This document shows positions 13,962-16,809 of a stretch of 16,809 nt of DNA, piece after piece. The notes under the pieces were generated by a model, which was not told the origin of the DNA, made no database searches, and was given only the letters and a program-made list of their open reading frames with translations. Made by a program: the position numbers and the translations under genes. Source of the stretch: an uncultured Peptococcaceae bacterium (GTDB taxonomy: Bacteria > Bacillota > Desulfitobacteriia > Desulfitobacteriales > Syntrophobotulaceae); the NCBI GenBank assembly GCA_937892995.1, contig CALBJS010000148.1:1-16809 (forward strand). Reading direction: 5' to 3'. Position 1 is the stretch's first letter. Every line of letters begins with the position of its first letter.

Positions 13962-15098
13962 CCTTTTCCAGGAATTGCTTAAATATTTTACGACAATTTT
14001 TTTAATTCTTTCACTTGCAAACCCATCCCCATACGGGTTTGCAGCCTTAGACATCCTTTCATAGGCTTCACGGTCGGCAAGCAATTTCTGCAGATTGGTA
14101 AAAACACCCTCATAATTTGTGCCTACTAATAAGACCGTCCCCGCTTCTACAGCCTCCGGACGCTCGGTGGTATCTCGGACACAGAGCACGGGTTTACCCA
14201 AAGAAGGTGCTTCTTCTTGGATACCGCCGGAATCTGTGAGGATAAGATAGGATTTAGCCAGCAGGTTGACAAATGGTTCATAATCCAGCGGTTCCACAAG
14301 GTGCACCCGACTATTATCACTCAAGATCTCAGCAACGATTTTTCTTACCGTAGGGTTTTTATGCATCGGAAAGATAACATATGTATCCGGGTATTGGCTT
14401 AAGACCTTCGCTAAAGCTTGATAAATATGTCTTAATGGTTCACCCCAATTTTCCCTACGATGAGTCGTCATTAGAATTAAACGTTTATCTTTATTTTTAT
14501 TCAAAATATTTTCCAATTCCTGATCTCGAAAACTGTAGTCTTTTTTGACGGTGGCTAATAAAGCATCTATTACTGTATTACCGGTCACATAGATATTCTT
14601 AGGGTTAAGTCCCTCACGCAATAAATTCCCCCTAGCTACCTCAGTCGGAGCAAAGTGAAGATCAGCCAATCCTCCCGTTAACTTCCGATTGATCTCTTCA
14701 GGCCAGGGAGAGTATTTTTCCCCGGTACGGAGCCCTGCTTCCACATGTGCAATAGGAATCTTATGATAAAAAGCTGTCAGGGCGGAAATGAAGGTTGTGG
14801 TAGTATCACCCTGCACTAGTACCATTTCCGGCTTCTCTTGAGAAAGGATCTTATCCATTCCCTCCATCACCCCTGTTGTCAGCCCTGTTAACGATTGGCC
14901 ATGACTCATGAGATTCAAGTCATAATGAGGAGTAATCCCAAAGAGGTTAAGGACCTGATCAAGCATTTCCCGGTGCTGAGCTGTTACGACAATGCGGCAA
15001 TCGACTCTTTCCTGCTTTTCTAAAGCTTTCACGACAGGTGCCATCTTAATGGCTTCAGGTCTAGTTCCGAAGACAGTCATAACTTTTAATCTTTTCAT
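13956..15098 (-). CDS. wecB: UDP-N-acetylglucosamine 2-epimerase, non-hydrolysing
   Basis: This enzyme interconverts UDP-GlcNAc and UDP-ManNAc in the cytoplasm, the donor for teichoic-acid linkage units and other wall polymers (WecB, MnaA in Bacillus). The 380-residue protein has the family landmarks in order: FGTRPEAIKMAPV (10-22), TAQHREMLDQ (39-48), QGDTTTT with Asp98, HVEAGLRT with Glu120, PWPEEINRK with Glu134, TTHRRENWG with His213, and the C-terminal DSGGIQEEAP and ERPEAVEAGT segments that bind UDP. The ATG start has a G-rich ribosome binding site about ten bases upstream. It lies directly ahead of the atp operon, a neighbour pair common in Firmicutes, and has a strong promoter. Its likely consumer in this window is the TagA-type enzyme. 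Confidence 0.97.
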   Translation of the reverse strand: MKRLKVMTVFGTRPEAIKMAPVVKALEKQERVDCRIVVTAQHREMLDQVLNLFGITPHYDLNLMSHGQSLTGLTTGVMEGMDKILSQEKPEMVLVQGDTTTTFISALTAFYHKIPIAHVEAGLRTGEKYSPWPEEINRKLTGGLADLHFAPTEVARGNLLREGLNPKNIYVTGNTVIDALLATVKKDYSFRDQELENILNKNKDKRLILMTTHRRENWGEPLRHIYQALAKVLSQYPDTYVIFPMHKNPTVRKIVAEILSDNSRVHLVEPLDYEPFVNLLAKSYLILTDSGGIQEEAPSLGKPVLCVRDTTERPEAVEAGTVLLVGTNYEGVFTNLQKLLADREAYERMSKAANPYGDGFASERIKKIVVKYLSNSWKRK

Positions 15099-15174
15099 TA
15101 CGTCAGTTCCCCCAGAAAAATTTTTGATTTAAGTACTTATATATATATAAATCCCTTTTATTCCACATTTTAGT

Positions 15175-15203
15175 ATTATATCATGTCTGGAATAGCAATT
15201 CAA
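15175..15203 (-). promoter_or_regulatory. Strong extended -10 promoter of wecB
   Basis: On the minus strand TTGAAT (15198-15203) is followed after exactly 17 bp by a perfect TATAAT (15175-15180), preceded by TG one base upstream (extended -10). It is the best promoter match in the window. The leader to wecB is about 70 bp and holds a TA-repeat (15138-15150). Confidence 0.75.
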
Positions 15204-15232
15204 AAAACTATCTTGCTGCTCTAAAATAAAAT

Positions 15233-15261
15233 ATCGGGTGAAGAAATCTCCCCCGCCCGAT
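15233..15261 (-). terminator. Likely terminator of the radical SAM gene
   Basis: On the minus strand ATCGGG and CCCGAT form a 6-bp GC-containing stem around a 17-base loop, followed by ATTTTATTTTAG. It stands 30 bp after the radical SAM stop and before the wecB promoter, where a terminator is expected. The large loop lowers certainty. Confidence 0.5.
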
Positions 15262-15291
15262 TATAATCCCTAGCTGTTTATCTTACAACTC

Positions 15292-16665
15292 TTATTTACT
15301 GGCCTCGTTAACACCGGCATAATCTTCCTTTCCGGATTCCCGCCAAAGTCGTTCTGCCCGCTGAGCCCATTTTTGGGAGGGCTTCAAACAGCGTTCAGTC
15401 AAAACCTCAACATCCTCATGGTCAAGTGTCTGGGTAGAAAAGGCCTGTGTCTCGTGTACCATCCTCTTGAGTTCTTCCGGATTATCAAGCAAAGGACAGG
15501 GTCGAAGATGATTAAGGTTAAACGGCTGACTTTCGTTATACTGTCTGAATATAGGGGATTTTAAAGCCTCGATGAGAGTAGTATCTTTAATATTGATATT
15601 GGAATAATGAATGAAGGCACACGGCTCGACATCTCCACAAGCATTGATATGCAAATAGTATCTTCCCCCTGCAATACAGCCCTCAAGATACTCCCCATCA
15701 TTCCAGAAATCCAGGACAAAGATTGGTTCCTTGTTCCTTATTTCCCTAACCCTATGATACATATGCTCCCTTTGTTCCGCAGTAGCTATCAGATCTACAA
15801 CGGCGTTTTTGCCTAAGGGCATATAAGTAAAATACCAGCCAAACAAACAGCCTTTTTCCATCATCAGGTCTATATATTCATCCGAACCTACTACCTCGGT
15901 ATTTTTACTATGATAGCAGGTAGAAAAACCAAACCCTAGTGAGTGTTCTTTTAGCAGATTCATGGCCTGCATAATCTTCTTAAATGTCCCTTTGCCGCGG
16001 CGCATATCGGTCTCTTTTTCAAAGCCTTCCACACTAATAGCCAGCAGCAGGTTCCCTACTCTGGCCATCTCCTGACATAAAGCCTCATCTACTAACGCTG
16101 CATTAGTAAAAGCAAGAAAAAGACAATCATTATGCTTTTCCGCTAAGCGGATTAGATCTATCTTCCGCAGCAAAGGTTCTCCGCCGGAGTAGAGGTAGAA
16201 GTAGATACCCAGTTCTTTACCTTCGTTAATAATTCTATCCAAGGTTTCATAATCCAAATTATCTGTTTTGGCATATTCCAAGGCCCAACACCCGGTACAT
16301 TTTAAATTGCACGCAGAAGTAGGGTCCATCAATATCGCCCAAGGAATATTGCAGTGGTGCTTTTCTTTCATGGACTCAATATGGGACCAACCAAAAAGCC
16401 CTTCTTGCACAATATAGTTTATGAAAAATTTAGTTCTTACTTTAGGATGAAGTTCCTCCAATACTCTCTTGATAAATCTGCTAATATTATTATCAGGATC
16501 GACTGTCATCTCTTTGAAGTAGTGGACAGCTTTTTTATGTTTTTCATTCTTGGCTAGCTTTTCAACCCAGTTCAAAATTTTAGGAATATTTTCTTCCGGA
16601 TTCTCTAAATAATGAACTCCTTCATTAAGGACAACGGAACTGATTTTACGGCTTAAGTAATTCAT
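15292..16665 (-). CDS. Radical SAM protein with SPASM-like C-terminal cysteines, substrate unknown
   Basis: The 457-residue protein has an N-terminal helical part (about 1-105) with no motif I recognise. A radical SAM core follows, with the cluster motif Cys119-x3-Cys123-x2-Cys126 (SACNLKCTGCWA) and the SAM-binding YLYSGGEPLL (Gly161-Gly162-Glu163-Pro164). The C-terminal part has Cys330, Cys343, Cys349 and Cys390 in the pattern CIAGGRYYLHINACGDVEPC then CPLL, which resembles a SPASM or Twitch auxiliary-cluster domain. Such proteins cleave SAM to a 5'-deoxyadenosyl radical, and many modify peptides or proteins. The final 60 residues are charged and helical. No small precursor peptide gene was seen next to it. 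The ATG start has a GGGGGTG site five bases upstream. The fold is secure; the reaction cannot be assigned. Confidence 0.9.
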   Translation of the reverse strand: MNYLSRKISSVVLNEGVHYLENPEENIPKILNWVEKLAKNEKHKKAVHYFKEMTVDPDNNISRFIKRVLEELHPKVRTKFFINYIVQEGLFGWSHIESMKEKHHCNIPWAILMDPTSACNLKCTGCWALEYAKTDNLDYETLDRIINEGKELGIYFYLYSGGEPLLRKIDLIRLAEKHNDCLFLAFTNAALVDEALCQEMARVGNLLLAISVEGFEKETDMRRGKGTFKKIMQAMNLLKEHSLGFGFSTCYHSKNTEVVGSDEYIDLMMEKGCLFGWYFTYMPLGKNAVVDLIATAEQREHMYHRVREIRNKEPIFVLDFWNDGEYLEGCIAGGRYYLHINACGDVEPCAFIHYSNINIKDTTLIEALKSPIFRQYNESQPFNLNHLRPCPLLDNPEELKRMVHETQAFSTQTLDHEDVEVLTERCLKPSQKWAQRAERLWRESGKEDYAGVNEASK

Positions 16666-16809
16666 ATGGACACCCCCTTAGAATACTATTAAACACCTCC
16701 CTTATAATACTACGACCCTAATTATTTTTTAGACATATCCATGTCATTAATTTTTGACATCTTAACCATCACGAGCCCCAAATCGAATATTTCTTTTCTT
16801 ACCATTCTC
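16666..16809. other. Upstream flank of the radical SAM gene, no gene seen
   Basis: This 144-bp AT-rich end piece holds the radical SAM ribosome binding site and a second G-rich stretch, GGGAGGTG on the minus strand (about 16695-16702), next to a TATTAT hexamer. I could not find a matching -35. Any gene beyond lies outside the window. Confidence 0.4.

Noticed and set aside
15131..15150. TA dinucleotide run as an origin or attachment site
   Set aside because: It is a short AT run in a promoter leader without DnaA boxes, flanking repeats or an adjacent integrase.
16680..16720. Small precursor peptide gene upstream of the radical SAM gene
   Set aside because: A GGGAGG site is present, but no start codon at proper distance opens a frame of useful length before the radical SAM start.
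1..16809. Mobile element, CRISPR array, tRNA or defence system
   Set aside because: No spaced repeats, integrase/transposase motifs, tRNA-like cloverleaf or defence-protein families were seen; almost all sequence is taken by core genes.

Overview
The window reads as core chromosome of a Gram-positive, endospore-forming member of the Clostridia, probably a Peptococcaceae/Desulfitobacterium/Desulfotomaculum-type organism. Three things support this: spoIID and spoIIID are present; the gene string atp operon - ywmB - murA - spoIID - spoIIID - mbl is the one known from Bacillus subtilis and many Clostridia; and ribosome binding sites are strong AGGAGG-type sites, often used with GTG or TTG starts. 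Genus-level placement is inference. No phage, transposon, CRISPR array, tRNA or rRNA was seen.

Layout. Positions 1-1078 hold the 3' end of a GT4 glycosyltransferase (+) that converges on, and overlaps by 32 bp, a TagA/WecG-type ManNAc transferase (-). Positions 1163-5970 hold a minus-strand cell-envelope and sporulation block. In transcription order it is ywmB, murA, spoIID, spoIIID and mbl. Positions about 6062-6505 hold a lone plus-strand CsoR/RcnR/FrmR-family metal-sensing repressor, with its own promoter, a candidate operator and a shared convergent terminator. Positions 6569-13789 hold a complete F1Fo ATP synthase operon on the minus strand, in the order atpZ-atpI-atpB-atpE-atpF-atpH-atpA-atpG-atpD-atpC. 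Positions 13956-15098 hold the UDP-GlcNAc 2-epimerase gene wecB, directly upstream of the atp operon, with a strong extended -10 promoter. Positions 15292-16665 hold a radical SAM protein of unknown substrate with a SPASM-like C-terminal cysteine cluster.

How the genes fit together. WecB makes UDP-ManNAc, which is the donor used by TagA-type enzymes on undecaprenyl-PP-GlcNAc. The two ends of the window may therefore serve one wall-polymer pathway. MurA starts peptidoglycan synthesis, Mbl organises lateral wall growth, SpoIID remodels peptidoglycan during engulfment, and SpoIIID reprograms mother-cell transcription. The c-subunit sequence predicts a proton-coupled rather than a sodium-coupled ATP synthase.

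Most of the window is conventional. The points most worth a second look are: the repressor, whose possible metal ligands (His8-Cys40-His65-Cys69) match a nickel/cobalt-type pattern better than the copper-type one; the apparent separate expression unit around atpE; the absence of a spoIIQ-like gene from its usual place; and the uncharacterised radical SAM protein. I found no convincing wholly new system.
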